Shown here: positions 44,094-55,800 of the stretch, in pieces
Numbering within the stretch: the stretch's first letter is position 1
How the letters are laid out: each line of letters begins with the position of its first letter
NCBI GenBank assembly: GCA_944989445.1
Contig: CALYLW010000037.1
Span: 1,836,501 to 1,900,500, forward strand
Reading direction: 5' to 3'
Length of the DNA: 64,000 nt
DNA from: Ampullaceana balthica
Taxonomy: Eukaryota > Mollusca > Gastropoda > Lymnaeidae
Made by a program: the position numbers and the translations under genes
Notes under the pieces: generated by a model
The model's input: only the letters and a program-made list of their open reading frames with translations
The model's database searches: none
What the model was told of the DNA's origin: nothing

Positions 44094-45972
44094 TTACATT
44101 ACTGATTGTTCTAAATATTCCAGTTGTTTAACAATATCTGTAACATTTTCAGCAAAAATCCGCAAGCTTTTATATTTATGTGACCATCTAGTTTCACATA
44201 GCAAAGGAACATTTAGAATAAGTTTTCTTTGCTGATTACTTTCTCGGAAAAACACTATAATTGACTTAATTGTTCCTATTGTGTTTCGTACAACATTCAC
44301 ATTATTTAAATCGTTCACAACAAGATTTAGTTTATGTGAACAGCAATGTACAAATGCTGCTTTTGGTGTTTTTTTTCTCGAAATATTGCATGGACTCCTT
44401 CTTTACCTGCCATAGTAGAACATCCGTAGTATCCTTGACCAACAAGCTTTGTCATATTTAATCAAAATTCTAATGAATTAGTAATGATGGTGTTGGTTAA
44501 AGCTTCAGCTGGTCTATTGACAATTGGGATATATCCCATGAATTCTTCTGTGACCATCATTTTCCCATTTTGTTCTTTGACAAATCTAACACCAAGTGAC
44601 ATCTGCTCAATGCCTGAAAGTTCATTTGTCTCGTCGGCAAGTATAGAAAATGCAACTGAATTATTTGCTTCACGAACTATGTCTTCACGCAAGAGAGACC
44701 AACAAATTTCGATTATAGTGTTTTGCGTAGTTGCCGAGATACACTCAGCGGTTACCCGTCAAAACGGCCCCAGACAAAACGGCCCCGACATAACGGCCCC
44801 GGTCAAAACGGCCCCAGACAAATTGTTAACATTTTTTAACAAAAACATTATTATTTTTTTTTGTTGCATTTTAAGCTTTCGTCAACTTTTTCACCCTTAA
44901 AAAAAGTGGTAAAATTGTAAAATTATTTCTTGTGATGTAATTATATTGTTTCTTGTCAACAAACAACCGTTTTTGTACCATTTCGCGTAAAGGCTATTAA
45001 TTTCACTTTTGTGGTGTTATTATTATTGTTTATTGTTAGCTAAACCTGAAACTGAATAGGTGAGTAAAAAACGAATATATTTGATTGTAAATTAATGTAA
45101 ATTTTACTATTAGTCCATCTATTAGTCCAGGGCCGTTTTGTAGGGGCCGTTATGTCGGAGCCCAATTGTCGGGACCATTTTGTCCGGGGCCGTTTTGTCG
45201 GTGAACCATACTCAGCACTACAAGAACCAATTGACAAACGATTACCAAGAACTTCATCTCCAGATTCAACACGAAACTCTAACAGTTCATACAAATTACC
45301 AGAATTTGATTCTGTTCCACGAAGTGCTAAAACATGCATGCAGCAAAATAGGATTGTAGAAATGATGGGACCCAGTTCGTTGCGATTTTCTTGAATTAGT
45401 CATCTAAATGATGAGTCCAACTACTCATCTATAGAAACTGCTTTGGCTTCCAATAAAGCAAATAAAATTGCTTGTATCTTCATGAGAGCCTTTGTGCCAT
45501 AATGTGCTTTGCAGGTTGCTACGTGCATCTTCGTTGAAATTTATGTATTTTGTACATGGTTTGATGACAAATACCCACTGAACTCATAGAATTACTTTTT
45601 GCAGAAACAACACGCAATATTTGCAAAAGGCACCAATTAACATTTGCGAGTATACAAGCCACGGTGAATAGTCTGATAACCGTACATATCTAAAAACTAA
45701 AAAACTCTGTTTCCCTCACTGTCAGATCTAAAATCATAATTTTTATCAAGGGTCCAACAATCACGAATCAGCTGCAATTTCAACTTATTTGAAAGGTCGT
45801 ATGTCCAGACATACATTCCAATATCCAATTTAGGAAATGAATAAGTGTCAGCGACAATCAAATTAGGAACAGTTGCTTCAGTTGTGTCTGGCTGTTGAAC
45901 GTTTACTGTTGTCCTCAATGCCAATGATAAGTCAGATGCTGCAGACGCCCCAAAATCTTCTAATAACGGCAT
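44094..45972 (-). pseudogene. hAT transposase pseudogene (TTF-zinc-finger / ZMYM1-like type, DUF4371)
   Basis: The N-terminal piece (45697-45972) contains DIGMYVWTYDLSNKLKLQLI, the KPI-type start of TTF-zinc-finger hAT proteins. A middle part (45210-45690) is broken by stops. The next piece contains NNSVAFSILADETNELSGIE and MSLGVRFVKEQNGKMMVTEE (44462-44740), the RNase H-like DUF4371 core with catalytic D in LADET. The last piece contains NDLNNVNVVRNTIGTIKSII and LLCETRWSHKYKSLR (44094-44320). The C-terminal hATC dimerisation domain is absent, consistent with a 3' internal deletion. The coding text on each side of 44750-45207 is colinear, showing where the nested element entered. Confidence 0.85.
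44750..45207. mobile_element. Nested inverted-repeat element with ACAAAACGGCCCC motifs (458 bp, 9-bp duplication)
   Basis: It starts GGTTACCCGTCAAAACGGCC and ends, in reverse complement, GGTTCACCGACAAAACGGCC. Each terminal region carries several iterations of (A/G)ACAAAACGGCCCCG. The target duplication is 9 bp: ACACTCAGC (44741-44749) and ATACTCAGC (45208-45216), 8 of 9. It interrupts the hAT transposase reading frame. A 9-bp duplication with long terminal repeats suggests a Mutator-like (MULE) MITE; that class is inference. Confidence 0.78.
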
Positions 45973-46223
45973 TTCGGAATCCCGCGATTGGTCTACTGTT
46001 CGATTTTTTTTTAGCCTGTAAAAAAATTTCTGAAATTTCTGATATCCATCCTTGGTAATCCTGCAGTTTCTATACGTATATTATTTCACAGCAAATTTTT
46101 TTATACTGAACTTGAATTTAATTGAAAATTGTACCTGTATGGCATTGTCAGTTAAAATAAAAAAAGTGGGTTTTTTTTGCCCCTCCCCCTGGAAAAATTC
46201 CTAGTGACTCCCATGAGTAGCAC

Positions 46224-47337
46224 TAATTAAAGCCTCCATAGCCAAGTCGTATTGAACAGACTTTTGATAAAATGTCAATGTTCTAATAAATCTTCTCAAC
46301 TTTTAAATAATTTTTAATAATTTATCATAATTGTGCTTTCCGAGTGGAGTGAATAGTTCTTTATTTACTGCGTTCAATCTTATACATTTTGAAAAATCTT
46401 GAAAAATATTGACAGGCTTTCCCGGTTTGAGCGGGATATACCCGCTGTAAATGCTGGATATACCCGGATTAGTAAAGTTGTCTCCGTTTCAGACTAAGTT
46501 TCTCAATACTTATTGTGCACCCCCAAATTTCTAATTTTACCCCTTAAAAAAATAACATGATTAACAATATACATCAAGATCAGAATTTCGATATTGTATC
46601 GAATTAAATTTTTAAATCGTATTTGAGTTTTGTTGTTACAACTTTGGATTATACGATGTGCATTTTGTGTGTGAAAAATCAACTTAAATGTATATTTTAA
46701 AATGAGGCCTTATATCATTAATATACATTTTTTAAATTTAAATCCTTTATATTAACTCGTGGCGTCTGCTTGATTGTTTGATTGCTTGTCGCAAAAACTT
46801 TGGATCGATTTTTAAACCACTTCCCCGTATGCTAGCGAGCTGAAATTTTGCAGGCAGACTCATGGCGACGATAAAAATGATCTATCAAAGTTTCACATCG
46901 ATCAAATGTACGTAATTAAATTAATGAATTTTTACATTTTCTCTATGTATATCTATCATATTGAACAACCTTTAATATTTTCCTGTCGCGCGGTGCGTGC
47001 TTATTTTATTTGACGATTCTTTTTTAAAAATATATTCCCGATCTGTAAATGTTATGCTAGTATGTCGCGCGGTGCGCATTGCATTAAACATGTTTTTATA
47101 ACCCTTTTCCCGTGATCAAATTGAGCTGAAATTTAGCAGGCAGACTGTAGTAGAATTTTTTTAATACTATAAATCATGTAGGCCTATATATGAATATGAG
47201 AAATAACTAAAATTTTGGATTTTTTTAAATTGTCGTGCGATGCGTATTATAATAAACATATTTTAAGTTATTATGTCTCGTATATAAATGATTTATAGTC
47301 AAAAACTTTGTTTTTTTAAACGTGTTTTTTTTTGTCG
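46224..47337. repeat. Unclassified interspersed repeat, also present at 62330-62690
   Basis: 46760-47000 and 47090-47310 share phrases with each other and with 62340-62680: 'gcgagctgaaattttgcaggcagac', 'atcgatcaaatgta.cgtaattaaatta' and 'tttatagtcaaaaactttg'. 'tcgcgcggtgcg' occurs twice in this stretch (about 46985 and 47064). Terminal structure was not found. No coding capacity is evident. Confidence 0.5.
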
Positions 47338-47537
47338 TTACAGAGGATCTCTCGTGGGAGATGCTGATCTTCTATCGAGCGCCTCCCCAGCCGGCGGATA
47401 GGGGAAAGCCCACCAGATATGGAGGGTACCGGGGAAATAAAATACCCGGGGTGGACCAAAATCAGCCCTACTGCCTTGTAGGAAGTGGAGGGATCCACAA
47501 AGGCTAGGGACCTAACCCGAACAAAGGCAGCTACCCA

Positions 47538-49460
47538 TTGAGCTGTGAGGGGCGACCCCCCAAGTGGTTGTGCGCAAGGCCAACAACCCTGCCATGTAAA
47601 AAAATCATAGTTACAAAAACACCGAAAAGAGTAACAAAAGACATTTCAGTCCTGGGAGAGGATGGATTCCTTGAGGAGGAAAATATGACGCCTAATAGTG
47701 AAAGCCAAAACCTGGAAGCTATTAGGCCGACAACCATCATTTCTACCAGGACTACCACCGTCATTGGAGCTTGGAATGTCCGCACCATGTACGAGGCTGG
47801 TAAAGCTGCACAAATAGCCGCTGAGATGAGGAACTATAAGCTCACCATTCTCGGAATTAGTGAAGCAAGATGGACTGGATGGGGACAGAAGAGATTAATC
47901 TCAGGAGAGATGGTGTTATTTTCGGGACACGAAGAAGACGATGCCCCACATACCCTGGGTGTTGCTATGATGCTATCAAGGGCAGCGCAAGGAGCACTCA
48001 TTGGATGGGAGGCCCATGGACCTAGAATTCTTTTAGCAACCTTTCGAACAAAGAAACGTAGCATCAACCTAGATGTTATACAATGCTACGCACCAACTAA
48101 TGAAAGTGATGAAGGAGACAAAGAAGAATTCTACAATAGAGTAATGACCATAGTCCAGGGTCGCCCACGGAGGAACATCGTCGTCCTCATGGGAGACTTT
48201 AATGCCAAGATCGGCAATAGCAACACAGGGTACGAAGAGGTTATGGGACAGCAAGGGATAGGCGAGATGAACGACAATGGTGAGAGGTTTGCTGACCTAT
48301 GTGCCGCAGCAGACCTGGTCATAGGGGGGAGTATTTTCCAGCACAAGAGGATTCACAAAGCTACATGGGTCTCACCGGACATGAGAACGATGAACCAAAT
48401 AGACCATGTATGTATTTCTAAAAAATTCAGGCGATCTCTCCAAGACGTACGTGTTAAGAGGGGAGCTGATGTTGCCTCAGATCACCATCTTCTTGTGGCC
48501 AGGATGAAATTAAAACTAAAGAGACATTATACCGAGCAAACAGCATACAGGACTCGGTATAATACCTCCCTCCTGAAGGACCAAGCCAAAAAGGAAGAAT
48601 TCAAAATCTCACTATTCAACAAGTTCCAAGTCCTACAAGAAATACTGGAAGATGAAACCACCGAAGGGAAATGGCAAAGCATGAAAGAAACAGTACAGTC
48701 AACATGCCAAGAAGTGCTAGGAAACAGGAAACTGGCACACAAAGAATGGATGACAGCAGGTACGCTGAGTAAAATAGAAGAAAGGAAAAGAAAGAAAGCA
48801 GAAGTGAATAACAGCCGCACCCGAGCACAGAAAAACAAGGCCCAGAAGGAGTATGCAGATGCAAATAAGGAAGTTAAGAAAAGCATCAAGAGGGCCAAGA
48901 AGGAATTTGTTGATAAACTTGCTAAAGAAGCAGAGGATGCAGCTCACCAGGGGAACATGAGGGAACTGTTTGATACCATTAAGACGCTGTCAGGGAAATT
49001 TAGCAAGGTAGAGAGACCAGTAAAGGACAAAATGGGAAACACCATACCAAGTGAGGAGCAACAGAGAGGGAGATGGAAGGAGCACTTTGAAGAGCTCCTA
49101 AACAGGCCTGAGCCAAGGAATCCACCAGATATTCAACCAGCCGATAATGACCTACTAATTGACTGTAATAGTCCCACCAAAGAAGAGATTAGCAGGGCCA
49201 TTAAACAACTCAGAAATGGAAAAGCTGCAGGGACCCGATGGCATCCCAGCAGAGGCACTGAAGGCGGACTTGGAAACCAGTGTGGAAATGCTGCACCCTC
49301 TGTTTATGAAGATATGGGAAGAGGAGCAAGTTCCTTCCGATTGGAAAGAGGGATACCTTATCAAGATCCCAAAGAAGGGAGACTTAAGCTCCTGCTCGAA
49401 CTACAGAGGGATCACCCTGCTGTCCATCCCAGGAAAGGTTTTCAACCGTGTACTACTTAA
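47538..49460 (+). pseudogene. RTE-like LINE ORF, endonuclease part (up to frameshift near 49231)
   Basis: Endonuclease motifs: VIGAWNVRTM, LGISEARWTGWG (E), CYAPTNESDEGD, VVLMGDFNAKIGN, NQIDHVCISKK and ASDHHLLVARM. A long basic linker follows (about residues 310-500). The RT begins with EEISRAIKQLRNGKAAG, after which this frame drifts into nonsense. The true continuation is in the frame of the 49159-50226 feature; one extra base lies at about 49229-49235. The family resembles RTE elements of the SR2 / BovB kind (vertebrate copies are often mislabelled craniofacial development protein 2). Confidence 0.85.
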
Positions 49461-50226
49461 CAGGATGAAAAACGCTGTAGACCCTCTGTTGCGGGACGAA
49501 CAAGCTGGCTTTCGCACCAACAGATCCTGCACGGACCAGATAGCGACACTGCGCATCATTCTAGAGCAGTCACTAGAGTGGAACTCACCGCTCTATGTCA
49601 ACTTTGTTGACTATGAAAAAGCCTTCGACAGTGTTGACAGGCAAACCTTGTGGAGATTGCTAAGGCATTACGGGGTGCCACAGAAGATTACGGATATAAT
49701 CAGAAACATGTACGAAGGGATAAACTGCCGAGTTATCCATGGCCAGCAGGTGACAGATGCGTTTCAGGTGAAGACTGGTGTGAGACAAGGTTGCTTGCTG
49801 TCACCATTCCTCTTCCTGTTAGCCATTGACTGGGTGATGAAAACATCTACACAGCAGAAAAGGAATGGCATCCAATGGACCTTGTGGGATCAACTGGATG
49901 ATCTTGACTTTGCCGATGATCTTGCCCTTCTTGCACATACCCAACAACAGATGCAGGAGAAAACAAACATTGTCGCAGCCACTTCTGCTAGCATGGGTCT
50001 CAACATTCACAAAGGGAAGAGTAAAATCCTCAAGGTTAATGCCACCAGTACATCACCCATTATGCTTGAAGGAGAAGCCCTTGAGGAGGTGGACAGTTTT
50101 GTTTACCTTGGCAGCGTGGTAGATAAGCAAGGTGGTACAGATGCGGACGTCAAAATAAGGATCGGAAAAGCAAGAGCAGCCTTCCAGCAACTCAAGAATG
50201 TTTGGAATCGCAGACGCCGACGGTGA
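49159..50226 (+). pseudogene. RTE-like LINE ORF, reverse transcriptase part
   Basis: RT blocks: GPDGIPAEALKAD, YRGITLLSIPGKVFNRVLLN, QAGFRTNRSCTDQIATLRII, YVNFVDYEKAFDSVDR (motif A), GVRQGCLLSPFLFLLAID, DLDFADDLALLAH (catalytic FADD) and VYLGSVVDKQGG. Catalytic residues are intact. The frame becomes RT-like at about 49232, so the first ATG at 49159 is not a real start. It ends prematurely at 50226 with an arginine-rich tail where homology stops. Confidence 0.87.
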
Positions 50227-50334
50227 TCGGTAGATGCCCCTCATGGACGAGAAGGCTCAACGGAGGATCTGTGCAGAAGATTCTTGAGTCCCACGTTCTT
50301 AAATACTATTTATACGAACGCACAAACCTTGCTT

Positions 50335-51351
50335 GTCTGATGTTGGCGAGTGACGCAGCATTCACGGGCCACTACTTCAATTTTGATACCTACACCCCGA
50401 GATTATTGGATCTTATTAATAAAATTGTTTTATTTTGTAAATTTGCGCAGAACTGTGCAAATTGGGGTGAAGGAGTGTCATGTCATATGTGTGGCTGTGT
50501 GGGAAGTGTCAAAAATCGTCATCAGATAAGACTTAAACAATTTGTTAATTTAAAAGAAAATATCCCGTGTACTTAAAAAAAATTGAATAAATATTAAGTA
50601 GACTTTTACTGTCACCTTCCCTGCTAACTCGGAAATAATTATTTAAAGTTTATAATTATATCTATACATCGAGTTTTTTTTTGTTTTTTTTTGTTGCTAC
50701 CTTTTTTCTCGATAATTTACCGAATCGGTCACATTTTGTTTCGCATTTGAATGCGTAAGTCTAAATAATGACGTTTTAGTATTAGTCGTTTTTGAAAACG
50801 TAAATACAATTAAAATGTCAACACATAACTCTAACTCTAATTCTGATTGTATTATTATTGTTAATTTTACTTGAAATTTATATAAATGGAAATAGAAGTG
50901 CATCTCATTCATTAGCAAACAAAACAAATTGAAATTATTATTTATTTGGATTGTTTGACAGATTGAGAGATTGTCATAGTCACAGTCATTCTTTGTGACA
51001 TTGAGAGTGAGTTCATAATCATTGAAAAATTGGTTTGAGTTAGAGTAAACCACTTCTCGGAGTGGGATTTAAAATTTTTATTTTAAATTTTAATGAAAAC
51101 AAAGTCTTAATAAGCCAAGCTAAATATAAATAAGTTAAGGCAAAGGGCAAGGGGACTATCCTCTTGACTTTACTAGTCTTACTTTTACTCTTACTCAGTT
51201 TAGTATATTAGTAGTCTTAGTCTTAGTCTTAAGCTAAAGACTAAAGCCAAAGCTTAAACATAAGTTTACTCTTAGTAGTCGTAAGTCGTAAGTTAACTTA
51301 AGTCATTAAGAGTAAGAGGCAAGCTATGGGCATGGTTCAGTTGGGTCATAT
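50335..51351. other. Intergenic; inverted SINE-body fragment (about 50340-50372), otherwise nothing identified
   Basis: 'ggcgagtgacgcagcattcac' is the inverted counterpart of the SINE body phrase 'gtgaacgctgcatcacttgcc'. Further right there are T-runs (50675-50700) and TAGTCTTA-type cryptic simple repeats at 51165-51320. No gene seen. Confidence 0.45.
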
Positions 51352-51359
51352 GCCATATG

Positions 51360-51540
51360 CAATGTTCCCTTTAATTTTAAGCTGCGCAGATATCTAACCA
51401 ACACTGCGCAGCAGTTTAGAACTACCACACAGCAATTTAAAAAAAAATATATATATTGCACAAAAAATAGAAGCTGTGCAACTTTGCACATGAGTTTTAT
51501 TACTTTGCACACGGACCAACGAACCTTAGAGGGAACATTG
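51360..51540. mobile_element. hAT-type MITE (181 bp)
   Basis: Termini CAATGTTCCCTTTAATTTTA and, in reverse complement, CAATGTTCCCTCTAAGGTTC. The flanking 8-bp duplication is GCCATATG / GTCATATG (7 of 8), at 51352-51359 and 51541-51548. The interior has alternating 'ctgcgcag' and 'ctgtgcaactttgcac' short palindromes. Confidence 0.78.
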
Positions 51541-51707
51541 GTCATATGCTAGTCATAGTACTAAAACGAGTGACTAACTTAACACCAAAAAAAAGTTATG
51601 ACCAAGACAAGGCTTAATTAATTGTAACTTAAGAATAAAGGTCCCAGCGTCCAGTTCAACAAAAGAATAACAAATTAATAGGGTTTGCCAGTACCAATAG
51701 TCTACAA

Positions 51708-51914
51708 CAACGGTGGCCAAACCGCGGCTCGCGAGCCGCATGCAGCTCTTCTGTTTTCACATTGCGACTCACTTACAATCTATGAAATATATATTACAAG
51801 GATTACTGGAAGATTCCCAAGCCCTTTTTATGACCCATAGTGATTTAATGCGGCTCTCAACAAATTGTTTATATTTAAAATGGCTCTCAGTTATTACAGG
51901 TCTGGCCACTCCTG
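51708..51914. mobile_element. hAT-type MITE (207 bp)
   Basis: Termini CAACGGTGGCCAAACCGCGG and, in reverse complement, CAGGAGTGGCCAGACCTGTA. The duplication is GTCTACAA / GTCTATAA (7 of 8), at 51700-51707 and 51915-51922. Subterminal 'GCGGCTCGCGAGCCGCATG' forms a strong hairpin and is related to the MITE at 5962-6152. Confidence 0.82.
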
Positions 51915-52154
51915 GTCTATAACTATAGTAGGTATCAGTAAGGGCAAGGACACAGTACACAGGCAATTATTTTTTTTTATAGTAATAATAATAAGTAAAA
52001 TTATTCTTATCTTAGTGTAGTTACTAATTACTAATTTTTTATGAAAGTATCCAAACATGATAAATTAGTGAATTGTGAAGATTTTAGGTTTAATTTTGGG
52101 GATGTGTCCTATACTATTACATGTACATGTACTTATAATTAAAGAACAAATGTT

Positions 52155-52322
52155 CAGAAGTCAGAAGCGTAACTGGGTTTTCCACGTCCTTGGCTAATTC
52201 ATTTTTGGCGCCCTTGAGAAATAGGGAAAATACTAAATTATACAGAATAAATTGATTATTGAAGGATTAGCCCTCAGCGCCCTTGGCAACTGCCCCGATT
52301 CCAATTCGTTGTTACGCCTCTG
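52155..52322. mobile_element. hAT-type MITE (168 bp)
   Basis: The right terminus in reverse complement is CAGAGGCGTAACAACGAATT. The left end is CAGAAGTCAGAAGCGTAACT, with a small 7-bp stutter before the matching repeat. A perfect 8-bp duplication, CAAATGTT, lies at 52147-52154 and 52323-52330. Confidence 0.8.
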
Positions 52323-52330
52323 CAAATGTT

Positions 52331-52818
52331 ATATTTATATTGTTATATTATATACTATACGATACTGTATACTAATAGGCCTATTACTACTGAGACATAA
52401 TTATATTAAGTAATGTTGTTATGTCATGGAAATTCAATCTCAGTAATTTGGATTTGTACTGATAAGTATTACATGATTAGTGAGTTTTTAAGTGCTATGA
52501 TTATGATTCAAATGATTGCTTTCTTTGCAGCATATCTAAAAAATTTTTACTCCAAATCTAGGCACGGCCAAGGGCCTTGTAAAAAAAGTATAAAAGGAAA
52601 TATAAATAATTCTGTTTTAGTTTTAAACTTAAATATTTAAAACAGTTAAGCTAAAACATTTGTTAAAATTTTGAGTTACATGTAATTTAAAATCAAATAT
52701 TTGAAATGAAAGTGAAAGATTATTTAATTAAAAAAAAACCCAGATAATTTAATTTAATTTTTGTATTATGATGTCTATGAATTTTAAACATATATTTATT
52801 TTAAATTTTAGGTGAAAG
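52331..52818 (+). promoter_or_regulatory. 5' side of the ankyrin/SOCS gene, with a 3' splice site at about 52812
   Basis: AT-rich DNA. Directly before the ATG is TTTTAAATTTTAG/GTGAAAG, a good acceptor 6 bases upstream of the start codon region, so the coding exon is probably preceded by an intron and a non-coding first exon. The first exon itself is not identifiable. A 75-codon frame at 52413-52640 has no motifs. Confidence 0.45.
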
Positions 52819-55800
52819 ATGTCTGGAAAGGAGAATCATCGTAAGCGAAAGTTAAATATGGAAGATAACCATCCTGTAGCTGAAAGACGTAGATTCTCTT
52901 CAAACTTTAAACTTTTAGAAGCAATTAGTGTTGGAAATATAGAGGAGGTGTCACATCTCTTAGAAATAAGCTCTGTGCCTATTCATACTCTTAATAATGC
53001 TCTTATTAAAGCTGTTGAGCTGGGTCAGAAACGTATTTTACAAATGCTGGTAACTAATGGTGCAAATGTTAACAAGAGAGACAACAGAGGATATACAGCG
53101 TTAATGATTTGTTCAGAGCATGGATATGTTGACTTAGCAAAAATTCTAGTGAGAAATGGTATAAATGTTAACAGTCAAAACAAACTGGGCCAAACTGCAC
53201 TCACCCTTGGGGCAGAAAAGGCATGTTCACTTCCATTTTTGAAATATCTTTTAAATGAAGAAAGTAATGCGGATGTTAACATACTAGACAAAAGTGGGAA
53301 AACAGCCCTAATGATTTCTATTGAACGGCATGATTATTGTGCAATGAAGCTATTTATTAACCACAAAGGAACAGATTTCAATGTTAAAGACAAAACTGAA
53401 AGAACTGCCCTGGAGATAGCCAAAAAATTTGGAAATGATGATCTATTTCAAATATTAAAAGAATGCTCTGAGAGTGATTATTTTATAACCCCACTAATGT
53501 TGGCAGTGAAAAAAGGTAATTTGCATCTTGTTAAGTTAATTCTTGAAGCGTATGGTCCTGAAACTATTGATGCAACTGACATCAGAGGCTTTACACCACT
53601 AATGATGTCACTGGACAGTTCAATCGACATTGAGATTGTTAAAGTAGTCCTGAAGGCAGGAGCTGATGTAAATAAGGCTAACGAGGATGGTGTGACACCC
53701 CTATTTCTTGCAAGCCAAGCGGGAAATTGTCAAGCTGTAAAATTTCTGATCACACATGGAGCAAATGTCAATGTCCAGACAGCAAGTGAAAAAATCACGC
53801 CATTGATGATTGCTTCTCAGAAAAACCTTATTGACATAATGCAGCTTCTGATTGTAAGCAAAGCAGATGTAAATATGACAAATTTAAAAAATGAGACTGC
53901 TCTGGTCTTAGCAATGAAAAGTGCAAGTGGAAGCGTCAGAGGCTGTGTCCAACTACTTTTATCTAATGGTGCAGAAATAAATGATACCACATTTCATATG
54001 GCAGCTCTGGTAGGACTTCATAACTTATTTCCTAATGTGCCTAATACAATCAGCCTTTTGATGAGAAATAAACTTCTTATTCATGGAATCATAAATAACA
54101 ATCATGAACTTGTTGAATTCCTGTTAGAAAATGGTGCAGAAGTGAATCAAGGTGGTCCTTCCAATCCTGTACCATTGATCAAAGCAGTGAAAAATGAAAC
54201 CATGGTAACTCTACTCTTACGCTTTGGTGCAAAAATCAATGACAAAAATTACCTTGATACCACTGCATTAATTGAAGCAGTTCATTTGGATAACTTTGGA
54301 GTTATTAAAATCTTAATCCAGCAGGGGGCAGACATGAATGTGGAAACTCGTTTCGGAGATACTGCTTTGATTATTGCTGCAAAGCTTGAGAAGTTGAATG
54401 CCCTGAAAGCACTTTTGGATGGCAGAGTTAATATTGATTATATAACCCATAGTGGCAAATCTGCATTACATGCATCTATAATTGCTGGAAAGCTGACAGC
54501 CATGGAAATGCTTCTGCAGCATGGTGCTGATGTCAACCTTGGAGATCACAGTTCCTTGACCCCTCTGATGCTGTCAGTATATGTAGAATCTGAGGCCATG
54601 CCAATCCTATTAGAGCATGGGGCAGATCCAAACAAACAATCTGCTGATGGCCTAACAGCACTTATGTATGCTTTAAAACTTCGTGACTATGGTAAAAATA
54701 GTAAAATAAAGAATTTAATTGCAGCTGGAACTGATCTAAGCAAAACCAACTGCAAAGGAGAAACTGCCTTGATGATTGCTGTGCAAAACTGTACCACTGT
54801 CATTTTAGATTTATTGATAAAAAATGGCGCAGATGTAAATGCAAAAGACAAGAATGGCTCCTCAGTGCTTATCTGTGCTGTGGCTCATTCAATAGCTAAT
54901 GAAAATAAGATAGCTCTACTGATTGAACAAAAAGCAGATGTCAACAAAGCAAATGAAAAAGGTGAGACTCCATTAATTTTGGCTTCCAGGGGGTGTAATG
55001 TCAATATTATGCAGTTATTGATTAGCAAAGGTGCTAACATTAATGAACAGGACTGTATGGGCATGACCGCTCTCATGTATACTGTTTCCTTGGATTATCT
55101 TGAGAAAAGTAAACTTCTTATGGACAGCAATGCTGAGCTGGATATTCAAAATAACAATGGAGACAGTGCTGTACTATTAGCCGTTACAAAAGGCTATTCC
55201 AAAGTACTTAAAGCTCTTATCCATGCTGGTGCTAACATTCATGCTTGCAATGAAAGAGGAGATAGCCCCCTCTCAGTGGCCTTATCTAATTTATATGTTT
55301 CTCAGTGGTCTCACATACAAAATTACAGTTTTGCCTGCTTAAGAAAATTGTTGAAGGCAGGTGGCACACCTGAAATGCAAGATCCTAGAAATGCTTTACT
55401 CTTCCACAAATTTATCGTCAGACCACATCATCAACCAAAAATGATGGAGCTGTTTATAAGCACTGGGGCTGCACCCCCTATGATCCCACTCGGGGCATTA
55501 CGAAGTATATGCAACACACCGTATGACCATTGTGTTGTAGCCCAAAATACCGACCTCATATCACCTTTAATGACAGCGATATTTGACCAAAATGATGCCT
55601 TGGTTTCTTATTTTTACAGCATTTGGTACCTAACACCAAAAGATATCAGAATTCAGCAGAATAAACTTATTTTAAACAAATACATGAGAGTTGCAGGCCA
55701 ACATACCAGAAATATAATATGCAATCCATTTAGCCTGGGATCTCTTTGTTTTGTAGTGGTGTCAACAGCTATAGGAAATGGCCCTGACCGAGAAGCCAGG

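Larger units (their letters stand above)
43909..46215 (-). mobile_element. hAT transposon (2.3 kb) with decayed transposase and a nested element
   Basis: Left terminus CATGGGAGTAGGGAATGGGG; right terminus in reverse complement CATGGGAGTCACTAGGAATT. A perfect 8-bp target duplication, AGTAGCAC, flanks it (43901-43908 and 46216-46223). Inside is a minus-strand transposase-like reading frame in pieces, interrupted by a second transposon at 44750-45207. Length and broken ORF indicate a dead former autonomous element. Confidence 0.88.
47338..50300 (+). mobile_element. RTE-like LINE, 3'-truncated
   Basis: A GC-richer block with a presumed 5' UTR (47338-47537), an APE endonuclease and an RT on the plus strand. 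The RT ends abnormally after the 'YLGSVV...LKNVWNRR' block, so the thumb/C-terminal part and 3' UTR are missing. Losing the 3' end is unusual for LINEs, whose copies normally lack the 5' end, and points to a later deletion. A short inverted SINE-body piece lies at about 50340-50372. Confidence 0.8.

Noticed and set aside
47538..50226. A host gene of the 'craniofacial development protein 2' type
   Set aside because: That name is attached in databases to RTE/BovB retrotransposon ORFs; the endonuclease and RT motifs show it is mobile DNA.
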